Source: Kappaphycus alvarezii (lineage: Eukaryota; Rhodophyta; Florideophyceae; Gigartinales; Solieriaceae). Taken from it: 64,000 nt of DNA. Shown here piece by piece: positions 47,901-60,519 of this stretch (position 1 is the first letter of the stretch; each line of letters opens with the position of its first letter). The position numbers and the translations under genes are program-made. The notes below the pieces were generated by a model, which saw nothing but the letters and a program-made list of their open reading frames with translations, searched no databases and had not been told where the DNA came from. The stretch lies in assembly GCA_002205965.3 (NCBI GenBank), contig NADL03000068.1, positions 372,001 to 436,000 on the forward strand, written 5' to 3'.

Positions 47901-48285
47901 AATCATTCGGAGAGAATTAAGAGAAATTTAAATGATTCCGAAAGCTGGAGAGGAACCGAGGAATTTTGAGTATATATTAAATCTTAAAAAGCTAAAATAA
48001 CGTTCCTCGTGAATATATCTAGCTCTGCAAGATTTTTTAAAATAACGTTCGTCGTGAACATATCTATATCAGCGAGATTTTTATACGACATCTGCCTCTT
48101 TCCTTGACTTTAAAGCCGTGAATTGACCAGCTCAATTTCTCTATTTTACCAATTTTTTCCTCCCTCTTGATTAATTCTCAATATGCTCTATTTATTATAT
48201 AGCGGTTACATAAGTACATGCGCTCTTCTAATTTTAGTGCATTTTCAAAAGTACATTATTAAAGTAACATTGGCCAGTGACGGTG
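44921..48285. other. AT-rich desert without recognised genes
   Basis: Open frames are short and unrecognised. A GC-richer patch at about 45190-45320 (CGAGCCCCTCGAG, then GGAAGGGGAACCCACTCCCC) stands out but shows no coding signal. Confidence 0.45.
47994..48083. repeat. 45-bp tandem duplication
   Basis: AAAATAACGTTCCTCGTGAA at 47994 is followed 45 bases later by AAAATAACGTTCGTCGTGAA. Each unit ends GAGATTTTT or AAGATTTTTT. The two copies differ at several positions, so the duplication is not recent. Confidence 0.75.
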
Positions 48286-48289
48286 AGGA

Positions 48290-48715
48290 ACATTATTAAT
48301 TAACAAACTTGGCATCGCCTGTACCCTTACGAAGTTCTTTTTCGGACCCGCACGTGGGATGAAACCCCACTCGCAGTAATTGGTAGAGAAATCACCGAAA
48401 GCGTCGGTAGCGCAGGTTCGTTATCCGTAAATACCGAAGTATGACCTGGCTCAACAGAGGGAACGCAGGGGGGAAGAAAGGGCGGCACAGCCCAGAGTGG
48501 AGGGGAATTCGTCTTAGACGCGCAACCGAGCTTTAAACAGTGGGAAAGACCGAAAACGGGAGCGTCGAGAGGGAAACCTATGCGTGAACGATGGTTAACC
48601 GAGGACGGTTCACTGCTAAGGAATGGTTCACAGGTAAAAGTGCCTTACCTTTACTGTTGACAAGTGGGGTCGGCTAAGGCCTTATAATGAGGCAGACCCC
48701 TGGTTTTTGGGCCAC
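48290..48715. other. GC-rich non-coding block of unknown nature
   Basis: About 420 bases of distinctly GC-rich sequence, rich in GGGAAAG-, GAGGG- and ACCGA-type purine runs (for example CAGTGGGAAAGACCGAAAAC), sit in AT-rich DNA. No frame is open for long on either strand. Possible stems include GGTCGGCTAAGGCC and GTGGGATGAAACCCCAC. It could be the untranslated end of a young retroelement or a structured RNA. It does not look like tRNA, 5S rRNA or large rRNA to me. Confidence 0.35.
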
Positions 48716-49795
48716 AGATAATTCTCTTCAGTAAGCTTATAAATATCTACACAATTACAGTTAGCTAAATTACACTGTCAACTACACTAGTTAATGATTA
48801 CCTACAATCCGGATTAGACCTAGCTAAATCCCAATCCCATAATCGAGAACATTTATCAAACTCTGCCATCTCCGCAATAATACCACACCGCACCCTCATA
48901 ACCAAATATAAATTGAGGTGATTTATTTTCAGTTCAGATGGCAACATTTTTATCATCAAGGTATTCTTTTTTATTTTGCAATTTCGCAGACAGTATTTGA
49001 GGTGCATTCAGTCTCCGGCATTTTCCATGGGTAAATATTTGATTGAGATTCGATTGATATTTTGAACGCCTGGGACTTCTGTAGTCCATTTTAACGCTAC
49101 AAGTTAATCTTGAGAACCCTTTGACATTCTCAAATCCTCAAGTTCCAACTCTTTTAGACCAAAGTTTTTCCGTGCTGACTATAAAGCAATGTATGAGGAT
49201 GAGAAATCCATAAATTCAGCTTCCATGATACAACAGTTATTTTGTTCTATTTTTTTGAGCACTAAATAAAAGTGGAGCAGTTGAGTGTGAGAATTGCCTA
49301 TGATCGCAATACTCGCAATACTCAGTGCTATTCATGACGGGCATAGTCTTTGTAGGAGCAGTTCTCCATCACTACTCACACTTATCAGTATTAAGTGAAT
49401 ATTACGTACTAGATTATGCCAATCAGGTACCAAATCAGGAATTTCGCAGAGCTCTTCTGTCTTAGAAAGCTTTAAGGTCACATATTTTAATCATTAATAC
49501 GAACAGTGTCAATATCTGGTCTAGTTTTTGATAAAAAGTACAAAAAAGACCCAAGAACTTTATTTTATCATATTTTCTCCATGAAAGCATTATAATCTTG
49601 AATAATTGCCTTCATGGTTTCATAGAAACGTGTAATTTTTACATTGCTGCCTTTGAAGTCTTTTGAAGCCTTTGTGGCCGCAAAACATGCTCAATTACCT
49701 AACTGATATACTATACACAGATTTTTCATAGGTTAATGAGGGCTTTAGTTTGAAATCTTATACCATGGGGGGGATTTGAGACCTTTATTTGAAGA
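48716..49795. other. AT-rich stretch, nothing recognised
   Basis: No coding or repeat signal was found. Only short open frames occur. Confidence 0.45.
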
Positions 49796-49799
49796 TTAA

Positions 49800-50345
49800 G
49801 TGGGCCTGCTAAATAGACACAGCCCGGAAAGGGCTTAACCGATGCTTACTCCAATAAAGGGGGCGGAAGAGAATTCCCCCAATGAAATCTCGACAAGCCG
49901 AAATATCAATGGGTTGAAAAAATCCCGGTGTAAGCGAGCTGCTTACAGAAAGCGACGACGACAACGATTGATTCTCGAGGTAGGTGACCTTGAGTAACGC
50001 CAATATGACAGCAACAGCTTGGACCCCTCGCTTCCTGTGACGACTACAGCACTGGTTGAATGCGGCATGGTACGCCGAGAATTTCTGAGCCTGATCGAGG
50101 AGGACGGAGTTCCTTACATGCCTTTCCCACATCAACCCAAAGTGCAGTTGGGGCGAGGGATAACAATCCAACCAGAGCGGCAAAAACCAAAATCGACACT
50201 ACCAAGGCCCGAAGCGAGGACGAGCGTTCCGTAGGACCCGCTTGGCCTTGATGCCTCGGCGCTCGAGCCCAGCATGGCCCGGGTGCCGAGCGACGTGAAA
50301 CTAATATTGGAAGAGACCAGTCGTAAAGGTTGAAAGAGGGAGAAA
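49800..50345 (+). pseudogene. GC-rich relic of an unknown coding sequence
   Basis: The frame around 50000-50330 contains VECGMVRREFLSLIEEDGVP and MPFPHQPKVQLGRG, then LGLDASALEPSMARVPSDVK and LILEETSRKG. The composition and phrasing look like genuine protein, probably an N-terminal ORF of a transposable element. The upstream part (AYRKRRRQRLILEVGD) is basic. At least one interruption is present. I recognise no family. It is GC-richer than its surroundings, suggesting a later arrival than the flanking desert. Confidence 0.35.
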
Positions 50346-53240
50346 CACATTAACTCGTATTTCAATAGGCCCAACCGTAGCAAAAAAAATATTCCAGCTC
50401 AGTTACTAGGCAGGTCTCTTTCAACTCTCCTTTCACCCATTCAATAAGCTTTTCATCATCAAATAGCGACAGATAATCAAAAAATTCAGAGAATGACAGA
50501 AAGAAGGCCTTACTTTCGAAGAATAAACACAAACTCATGTTTGTTGATTTTCGTGATTCCGATTTATTTAGGATGCCTTCTTGGTTTCGCGCAATAATTT
50601 TTGGAGGCTTTCCTTCTGCTATATATAATTTTGATTAGAAGGAAAATTCTTCTATTCGCCCACTACATTACAGTAATATCTATTACTCTGCTCCATAAAA
50701 GTTTATCTTATGGTTCATGTGAATGGATAAGATTCTATTTTACATCCAGCAGTTGGAAGGGCCATTAAAAGCAGATAGAAATGAAAAGAAGCAGTTGACC
50801 CATTTCTATACTCTCGGATGAATCACATACTTATGACGAACCTGGACGATATAATTGTTGTGGAATCTGGATATTTGTAGCGTTTCAAACCGCTCTCGGG
50901 TACTCAATTCTCTGAGTTCTGCGTGCACAACGCAGCCCAGTCAGATTGATGCATGCCAGGTGCGGTCGCAACCCTAATATCAGCAGAATTATAACCTTGC
51001 TAGAGAAACCAAACGAAGAAGTAAATCTAGTTTTACAGATGAGACGCTTATTCGAAGGGAAGGCAGTGCACCGAATGTCGAGGTGCTATAGTAGTCCTAA
51101 GTACTGACTTGTCGCGCTCAGCGGCGAGACAGACACATCAGCAAAAAAAATGGTTTTGATTCGGATCTCTGAGACAATTCTTGTAAGCCTAAATTAGATC
51201 TGAAAGTTGTAATGGAATGGGGTTCATACACGTGTTACTCGTGGACACGAACTCTCAGATCCTCAGAGGTTCGGGTGACTTCTTAATTGCACCATTAAAC
51301 ATAAATTGCTGAAACTAAGTAGATTTACAGAAAAAGGAAGTCTCGTCGGAGCATCAAGTGAATCTAAGGCTGTAACCAAACTTCTAGTGCGGGGCAAGAG
51401 AACGAATGAAAACAAATCTGTGACATTTTCAAGTAAGATTGTAGTCAACTAGGCGGACCTTCAAACAGGCCATCTATAGTCCCCATCCCTGTCAAAAAGT
51501 ACAATAAGATTACAAAAGCTCTGTTGCGAGGCCATTTTTTATTAAGGATGTTGTGAGATTTGTTTAGAAACATTATTCTAATACTTAATTTGCTACGACC
51601 CAAATCTTTATGACATTTGGTCAACTCCTGAGAAGTTATCTGAGGATTCACATAAGGACTAGAAGACGGTACTACAGTAAGGTCTGTTTCGGATCAACCA
51701 TAGGACTGAAGCAAGATCCAGTGCAGATCCGCGAGAATGGCACATAATCTCTTTTCGGATCTTATATAATCCTAACTTTATTTCTGCGAATGTAGTCGTG
51801 CGGATTCAAAATCTACCCAAAAACCATGAGAATAATCGTCGCCGTTGGTTCCAGATCGGCATTTCTGGGTACGATCAGGTATGTCTCCTTCTTTTTCGAC
51901 ATTAATTTTAACGAATAATATTGACTTTTATTTTGAATGCTACCATTTAGATGATAGTTGGGTGCTGAACAATTTAAGAGTTGGGAAAAATACAGACATC
52001 GCAAAAAACAGAGCCTCAACCAGAGTGAACGGAAAAGGGCTTCGCTTTCCGCCCGAATAGGATCACGGACGTATTCACTAGTTACTTTTCGTAAATGGTA
52101 GCTCTGATTTTACCACGAAAGATGATTCCAAAGACTAAATATTATATTTTGAGTATTTGATGGAAAATAGAAAGCCTAAACTGTTTCTGCAATTGTTCTT
52201 CCATGAAAATGAGTCTGAAGACGTGAATGAATTATTTCTTGTGAAAAAAGGGCTGGATATCGTCGAAGGGTCACAAATTTTTCTGAAAATGGACACTGCG
52301 CACGCAAAAAGAGGACTGTGGAGTGCAAAATGCTGATTGACCAGACTAATAAAATTTATCGCGCACCCGTCAGGAGTAATAATGTCCCCTTACCGAGTCA
52401 GTATATGATTACTCAGGTTCCTATACACAGGATTAGAACTCATCGAGAAATAACCAAGGGGATCAAGAGTCCGGAGCGAGATCTGACAATTAAAGCAACG
52501 CGACAACTTATGATAATCAAGCAGTTCAGGCACCAGATGCTCAGAATTTCGGAGGTATAGAGATCCAAGAACCAAATATGTCCCCTGGAGGAAAGTATTC
52601 TGGCTATCTCCCATGTATGGATGAACCATTCAAGAATCAAGAAAAAACACACCAGTTGATTATTAAAATTTCTGACTATTTCAAGAACTGAAGGGAAGTA
52701 CCAATTCACAAAAGGAAAATAGGTCCCTCTAAGGTCTAAGCAGGAAAAACTTGGAATATCATTAGAATTTAAACATCTTGAAGTGGGTACGCCACAGGAA
52801 GTTGGCCGCCTAATAATCGCCCACGGTGTTGTTTCTAAGGATATTCGGGATATCAAACCTGCGTAGGTCCCAGTCTCGCAGTTTTTCCAACTCGCAAATT
52901 GGGGACCAATATTTCACCTTCGGAGTAGTCAGCCTCCCAGGTGAGAAGAATTTTTTACTAAAAAGAAACCCCCTTGGATGGAAAGCAGTGATATGGATGT
53001 TCTCATATCCAATCTCATCCGCAGATATACTAAAAACATAGCTTTGAGATTTTAATGTATTAAGCGTAACTCGCGCCAAAAAAAATTAAATAGTCAGATT
53101 TAATCAATACCAAAAACCTCCATGTGGTAAAACATGTTCCGGTTGCGCAAAAACCCTCAACTCTATTGTAAAATGATCAATATTATTTAAGTGAAAGTAC
53201 CACGGGTCTTGCACCACCTCGAGGAATAGGCATCTCCTGT
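50346..53240. other. AT-rich desert without recognised genes
   Basis: Short frames at 52318-52560 (+) and 52440-52856 (-) overlap and show no family marks. The region may include the 5' part of Copia fossil 3, but no LTR could be matched. Confidence 0.4.
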
Positions 53241-53799
53241 ATGAGATGAGATCTAAGAATAGTAAGGTTCCTGGAAAACCAGTTCAAATGAAAGTGCTAT
53301 TACTGAGCAAGGAGATATGTGCCGATTTAACTCTACTGAGGTCGGATGTATTGAAGCTACTGAATAAATACAAGAATCTTATATCTGTTCAAGTTACAAC
53401 TGAATATTTAAGCAATGTTAACGTCGATGAAGAACCAATTAACAACCTGAAAAGCTACTAAATCCGTATCCTGAGCGTAAAAACTACGGAAACACAAAAA
53501 TAAATTGATGAATCATTTTAATATCAACTTTATATGTCGGAATGGCTCCAACGTCTCCTCCAAGACCGATTTGTGGCGTTTTCAATGGAATATTTTCTCT
53601 AATTTTGCATATCTATATATTCTGAGTCACATAACTATGACTATCCTTCTCCCTTTCTACCTATCCAGCGTTACCACATGGAAAATTGCTTGCCATATAC
53701 ATATATATATATTCGTTTCGTCTTTTAGGTTCGAAACGTTGGAATATTTTGGAGACCAGATCTTTAAATGCCTGTTCACCTCTTGTTTTTCGCATTATT

Positions 53800-56700
53800 T
53801 ATATATATCAGTCGAACAAGCACACACTGATTTACTCACAGGAATAGTTAAATCTCCAGTACAGTTAGATTTTAGACCTAAAAATGTTCATTCCATTATT
53901 TCATATCCCCTCACGGCCTAGTTTTTGATCAGAAAGCAAACTTATACCTTTTTCGATCCGCTGGAAGACGTAGAAAATGACTTTGGACTGGAAAAGTGGT
54001 TTTAAATGTATTGATCACCACAAGAAGCCTCTAATTCTTTATTTGGACACCAAATACGTTCCGTTGCACGCTACGCTTCGGTTACCGCTTAGTCCTTTGT
54101 CTCGGTACGACTACGTTCCCGGTACTACTCTACGCTGTAGCACGAGCTATCCGTTTATGCGACACATTGCTCCTCCGCAATCCAGGCAAAAAATCTCCAT
54201 TTTGTCTCTGTCCCGGAATTTGAATGAATTTTTCTGTTTAGACCACTTCTGTCTTGATGAATTGGTGCTCCTGCACTGTATGGACATGGTAATGAGGTTC
54301 TCTTATGTGTACTTTTTGAGTTCCACAGCAATCGATGAAGCAATATTTGGGTTTGAAGCTTGCTGGCTACACCAGTTTTGGTTATCAGAGACTATTCAAG
54401 GGGACAAAGCACTTGATACTGTGAGCTTCAAAAGGTACATCGATAGCCGCTCTACCTCCTCCAGGCTTGTACCTCCCAACATTCATAGCAAGAATCCTAT
54501 TGAAAGCATGCACGGTGTAATAAGGAGCATTTTCTTGAAGCCAAGAAATGCTGAACCTGATGCTTCTGCTTAAAAACATGCCTGTCGTGCTGTAGCTATC
54601 TCGAATGACCTCTACGAAAAAGATGTGAGGTCATCTTTTAAGCTGCCAAAAGTCTTTACGAAGCCACTGACCGATGCTGATATAAAGTGAACCCCGATGA
54701 TCTTATAGAAGCTAATGAGAAACTGCTAGCCAAGCTAATGATTCTCTAATCAAAGACTAACCGAGAAATTAATGTGGCTGCTGGAGATATGATTGAAGTT
54801 TTCTCGAAAAATAGAATGGATAGAACTGGAACTTGTTCTATGCCAAATATTGTCCTTGCTGTGGACTCTGAACCAAGCACTGTTCTAGTTCCATCCAAAG
54901 GTGAAAAACGTGCTACTGCAGCCTTTGAAGATATTCTTCTCGTTCTGCCTAGTGGTTCTTCTGCGGATGCAGTTCAGACTGCAATCGCCGAATTGGACAC
55001 TACAATGGATGATGTCGTGGTTACTGAAAAAAAGCATGAAAACATGGACGAAACAAGTGCACCTCAACTTTATCATGATGATGCAGACTTCAGTCACGAG
55101 AAATATTCTACTTCTACGTCTTTACTCAATAACTGTACTGTACGAATATATTGGCCTGATGGGCAAGCACATTACGCTGGAACTTTTAAAAACTTTCATC
55201 GTGATGGTCGTGTCACTATGTACTATGACGACGGAGATCGATAGCGTCTAATTCGTTCTGATCTAAATTGGCCCTTTGAGAATAGAAATATGTCGGCAAG
55301 TGCTTCACAGACTGTATCTGATCATTCGAGTGTGCCAAGTGTTGATGACAATGTGTCTAATGACTTGAAGCTCATGGGTAGCATTTTGGAAACAAGAGCT
55401 TCATGAAGCATACAGCTCTGTGTTTTGAGCAGTACAATCTTAACCTGGCATATGATTCCGAGGAAACTAGCTTTCTGAAGACTGTAAATGTTGTCCCCTA
55501 TTCGGATGTGCCGAATGATGCAGATATAGTGAGACCCCATGTACTGTATAAGATCAAGAATAACGATGACGATTATCTTAATCTGAAAGCCCGTATAGTA
55601 CCCCATGGTAAAGATGATTATTTGAAAGATCGTGTGACATCAGACTGTACCACATGCCTACCGACTCGCGGGAGAATTGTGGGATCCATTGGGTCATTAT
55701 TTGGGTGTACACTGTTGAAAGCCGATGTTAAAACGGCATTGTAGCAGGCTGGCAGTGCTGCTCGTGATGTTTATGTTAAGCCCCCACGTGAGAGCAAGAT
55801 GAAATCGATACACTTGTGGCTTTTGCTTACTGCTGCTTGTGGACTAGTAAATTAAAATGCAAAGTGGCAGATGAATTCCGATGAGTGCTTCCTGAGTCTT
55901 GTCTTAATATTATTTCAGCAGATTCCGCAGCTCTTCTACAAGCATACAAATAGAAAGCTTGTGCTTATCGTTGGAAAGATTGTCGACGATATATTGGCAG
56001 CTGGTGAGAATGATAATGCAAAGTCTTTTCTTGAGGAATTCAATATGTTATTTAAGTAGGGTACTATATCTAATGGCCCCGGTGCTTTAGATTTCTTTGG
56101 TATCAACAAGATCCAAGATGAGGACTTCACTATACAGACTGACGCTGATGATAGACTAGGTGCCTTGAATGAGCATGCTTTGACACGGCAACGCCGTAAG
56201 CGTCCCGATGAACATGTGAATGAACTAGAACGATCTTTCTTTGCTTCTACGAACAGTTCTCTGGGCTGAATTGGCACTGGTGCCTCTCTCTTCTGTTCAT
56301 TCTGTGCGTCCCCATTACTGTGTCTGTATACCCTTTTTGAGTTGATTGCGGTTGTCCGGAAAACCATGGGATAGACCGGATATATCTTCCAAGAGTAAAA
56401 CACCCAAACCTTTTCCCTTCTTCTGTGCGTCTAATTTGCAACAGAGAGCTCCTAGTACACGTTTATGTGATGTTGTGGAACAGCGCAATACTGTGCTCAA
56501 GCTAGAAAAGCTTGGAACTTCCATTGGATATCCGCGTCCCACAGATAATCAGGACTATAACCTTTCCCTGCTCACGTTTGCCGATGTCTCCCGGTCAGAT
56601 ACATATGGACATCTTGGGGGCATAGCTGGCTTGCTAGTCGGTGAACTTGCTTATAATTCTCTCTTTCACTGCCTCTTGTGGATCTTTCATAAGTCTAGGA

Positions 56701-57125
56701 GACATGTCAAATCCGTACCTGCTGCTGCAATTCTTGCTGCTTCTGAAGCAATTGATGAGACTAAAGGAATTGGTCATGCTCTATCTGAGATCATTTTACT
56801 GGACATTAAGGTTCATCTCTGTGTGGACAGCAAGGAGCATTTTACATCGTTATCAATACAGCGTAACTGTACATATAGGTCTATTAGAAGTGGTGTGGCA
56901 TGTGTAAGGAATAATTTTCAATCTGGAAATGTGCAACGTATCAATGGGATACCTGGCAGAGTGAAGCTTGCTGATGTGCTTACAAAGAATGACTCGCCAT
57001 TGACGGAAGCTCTGCAACTCACTCTCTTCACTGGGAGACTCAAAATATCTTTTGAAGATGTGTCCGAAACCAAGTCTACTCAAAAGTACCTTGGTAAGAA
57101 AAGAGAAGGATTATTGTTAATGTGA
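53800..57125 (+). mobile_element. Copia-type LTR retrotransposon fossil 3
   Basis: Recognisable parts are: integrase at about 53977-54573 (LDHFCLDELVLLHCMDMVMR, IFGFEACWLHQFW, VPPNIHSKNPIESMHGVIRS); a linker at 54774-55244 that ends in a Tudor-like stretch with YYDDGD; reverse transcriptase at about 55403-56060 (NVVPYSDVPNDADIV, LKARIVPHGKDDYLKD, GCTLLKADVKTAL); and RNase H at about 56500-57125 (ASEAIDETKGIGHALSEIIL, VKLADVLTKNDSPLTEAL). The order integrase then reverse transcriptase identifies Copia. The lineage differs from fossil 2. The gag region upstream of about 53.8 kb and the LTRs were not identified. The element is broken, with about six to ten interruptions, and is old. Confidence 0.8.
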
Positions 57126-57129
57126 ACTT

Positions 57130-59430
57130 TTATAATTTAATGTTTTGTATATCATGAATTCGTTCTAAGTTGTTTTCAAGTATTGAAACGGTCGTCGACT
57201 GTTTACCTGCTTTAAGTTTTTAATTCTTGGTTGAGGTACTTAGCGGTTGGCAACTTCATGTCGCAGTCTAGTGCACTTTAATTTGTATCCCATCTGCACA
57301 CTTCGGATATGTTGCTTTAGTGCAAATATATGTGTATTTGTATGTCTTTGTAAACTCGAGCTCAGGTGTTCTTGGCTAATCTTGTGATTCGGTTGAATCA
57401 TCTCTGTGCAGCGAAATACTCGCTGTCCATGTGATTATCCAAACTACCGTTACCTTTTGCATGCAAGCTCCTTAGGTAATCAACAATGGAAAGGAATGCC
57501 AGTCACCATCTTACTCTCTCGCACACACCGGGATATTGCCGACCCGTATCTTTCAAATATTAGAGAACCCGAACTTCCCCTCCGTAACTGAAAGGTGCAA
57601 AGACACAGTGCCTCACGATTGTTCAGTAATTTAATTTTCGTGACAATAATTTGATACCCACCACTCGAAGCATTAGTAGAGACCAGCTGGCATTAGGCGA
57701 AGTCAAAATTGCCATTGTACTTGTTAGATACTTCGAAATGGATCATGGGTGGGAAATTCTAAGACACATCTACTTGCTGTGTTTTTACCAATCGTATCCA
57801 CTGATTAAGATTACGCAGCGATATCAGGCCCTAAAGGATCCCTCTCGCCTCTTTACTCGAGAACGAATCTCCTTTGTATACAGTCACTCACTTTCCACGC
57901 TCGAAGAAAACAAATTATGGGGAGGGTGTCATTCATTCTAATGTACAAGCATGCAGCGTCGGCTCCTACTTGAACTGCAATATGTCTTCCATTTGGCCTC
58001 CCACCAGTCTTTTAATGGCGTAGAGAGGGCAAAGCCGCAAGAGGATACAACATGCCCTCGGAAATTCGCCGAGCTTTCCTCTCATGCAAAAAATTACTCA
58101 AGTAACGAATGCAATAAAATCCAGTCCTCTCCCCTTGCGCAACAAAAAACCGTAAAGTTGCGTACTTTGGAAATGTTTCAGGCGATATGGCGTAGAGTAA
58201 ATACAGGATTACGGATCATTTCACTAAACTTTTGCGGGAAGAACAGAGCTGGCCTTCTGGCAGAGTTGCTAGTGAGCGCAAATAAAGGTGATTCAGTGAT
58301 ATGAAGGAGGCGGCTTCTGCCCCCCCTCTCTAAAGCATTTCATTCAATGCAAACGGCGTACTTCTGTTAGTATGGAGTCATTTTTTGTCTGCCGCAGTTG
58401 CAGACTATCATTGCGTTATTGCGTCAGTAAGGTGTTGAGACAAGTAAATTAACGAATTCAACCAGGGGAGAACACGGAGATTTCACTTACTGTGACAGAA
58501 ATGGTGCCGAAAATCAGTCAAATTGTCCGGTAGTGTTCATGCACGTGATATTTTTCGGCAGGCGCAGATGGCACTCCACTCTACCATTTCAACCTCGCGC
58601 CATGAGGCATGGCACTATCGTGGTACAACTCGGCATTCATCCGCGGTTGACGAGCCTAGAAAGACTGACGTGTTTCAAGCCAATAAATCATTGTTCTGTT
58701 CTAGCGTCAACTAAGCAGTAAACGTGATTGAGGTCAACAGCAACAGACTAGAGCATCGCGTGGAGATGGACTAGAGAACATGGTCCTCCTTTGTTTCAGG
58801 TCTCTTGAGGTTTGAAGAGCAAAATGTTCGATAGGAACTGGAGTTGCACGCTTGGCAGCTGTTTTTCACTTACCAATTGTGAATGAGTAAAGAAATTGAT
58901 TGAGGTGGCCCATGGAATAGAAAACATGGACGATAACCTCCACAACGTATGAATCATGCTGAATTCATTCAACGGTTACTGGAGGGAACGACCTCTTTCC
59001 CTCGCCCCGGTCTCCCATGATATCCTACTTGAAGTCCGTACTCCGTGACGCGGCCTCGGCCGTCAGGTTGCTGCTAGCCTCGCTGATGAAGTCAAGATAA
59101 AGACCCACACTCGGCAACTTTGGCAGGCCCTCCACCTCACCAGAGTCGGGTGAGGTATTCCCTCTGCGAATTGTACCTTGTCACGTTGGTTTTTGACACA
59201 CTAGGTGCCTCATTAGCACTAGTGTATTAGTCATCGATGAACTGGTAATGTGCCAAACAATTTGGTACCGGCCTGGTTTGGTGCACTAAACACGTACCGC
59301 ATGACAACAATTGTGCATTATAAAGCAAGTTTTGGTGAAAGGTAACTTGTACAGAAAATTCTTCAATAAATGTTTGACCTTGCATAGTTACAGCATGTTG
59401 TAATACAATATTTGCGTTTATATTTGCAAC
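57130..59430. other. mixed-composition stretch with unrecognised open frames
   Basis: Frames at 57651-57941 (96 codons) and 57951-58304 (117 codons), both on the plus strand, have normal-looking composition but no known motif. They might be exons of an unrecognised gene or relics. GC content rises toward 59 kb, for example at 58980-59160, where no frame is convincing. Confidence 0.35.
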
Positions 59431-59574
59431 GTCAACCTTGTGCAGTCAGGGAATGAATCCTCAATTTTTTGGACTATATCTTTATAGCGACGTCGCCGAC
59501 CCATTAGAGCCAGATTCGATTGAGGACGAAGATCAGTAGATGTTGGACTTACGCGCAGGTTGTGACATTGCAAG

Positions 59575-60071
59575 ACCGTACCTTAACATAGCAATTTTAT
59601 CCGGGATTACAGCCGACCTTATTTTTCAATCTTTAAAACAACCAATTTTCCCCCTCTTTATGGCGCGTTACAGAATTACATGGCGTGCAAAGAGCCTCTA
59701 GTGGTCAAGATGCCAACGCATATAAAAAATCTAGTCCAGACATATGGCAACGTGCACAGGTCATAGTGACATGCAATACTTTCGCTGCTCCACGACATTT
59801 CGGAAGGGACACCGTATCAAAGTTCAGGAGGTATCAAGACTTCATCACCACGCATGTCAGGTCCCGACTGATCCCAGTGCCGATATCTACTCTTGGCGGG
59901 TGGCACCCAGACGCATTCGCGGTGCTCACAGACGTGGCCAGGCACGTCGCCATACGAGCCACGGAGACTTCGGGCGGGTGCGATTTGTCCTTATGCAAGA
60001 CACGCTGTGGCGAAGGTTTCGTCCAACGCAGCATGCCTTGCGGCTGGCCTCACACCAGCCCTGTGAGGTAG
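59575..60071 (+). pseudogene. LINE-like C-terminal coding fragment, copy B
   Basis: The frame from 59685 reads SSPDIWQRAQVIVTCNTF, FRRYQDFITTHV, SRLIPVPISTLGGWHPDAF and VLTDVARHVAIRATETSG, then KTRCGEGFVQRSM. It matches copy A at 17 kb over about 65 residues and extends it on the N-terminal side. A non-coding module (CCGGGATTACAGCCGACC) lies upstream here at 59599, whereas its relative lies downstream of copy A. A LINE C-terminus is the likely origin; no reverse transcriptase is visible. Confidence 0.4.
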
Positions 60072-60519
60072 TAGTACCCCATGACTCGGCCTCATTCCCA
60101 GACTCTCCATTACACAGACTTGTCCCCCTTAGCCTTCGGAAAATAGCCGTCCTGCATCCCTAATCAGTAAAGCACCCCAAAAATCCTTCCCCGTATCCAT
60201 CAACTACCTGATCCCGCCAAATCTCCAATTGTCTTCACATATGAAATCCTTACAATATCTCCACATACAGCTGCTTGTCGATAAAGACCAGTGTTACGTC
60301 AACCGCAGGGCATCCGGATGAGTACCAGTTATGCCCAGCTTTGAGTGCGCTCGATTGAAATTGGCATTTTTTTCGCTTGAGGAGGTGCCACGTAATATGA
60401 CTTTGTCGCCACTCAAATTTGCAAGCGATAACGTCATGGACCAATTACGTCATGGATGTCTAGATCAACCATGAGTATATGGATCCCAGTATTAGTCTGT
60501 CGACGCGTACTATTCAATC
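60072..60519. promoter_or_regulatory. 5' flank of the zinc-finger gene
   Basis: These ~450 bases lie between the LINE-like relic and the zinc-finger ORF. They presumably hold its promoter and 5' UTR. I see no TATA box in a convincing position and no TACTGTAC cluster. Confidence 0.3.

Noticed and set aside
48290-48715. Ribosomal RNA or tRNA in the GC-rich block
   Set aside because: I could not find any universally conserved rRNA segment or a tRNA T-arm with matching acceptor stem.
53977-54573. Host gene encoding a 198-aa protein
   Set aside because: The motifs (LDHFCLDELVLLH, GFEACWLHQFW, HSKNPIESMHGVIRS) are those of a Copia integrase, so it belongs to the fossil element.
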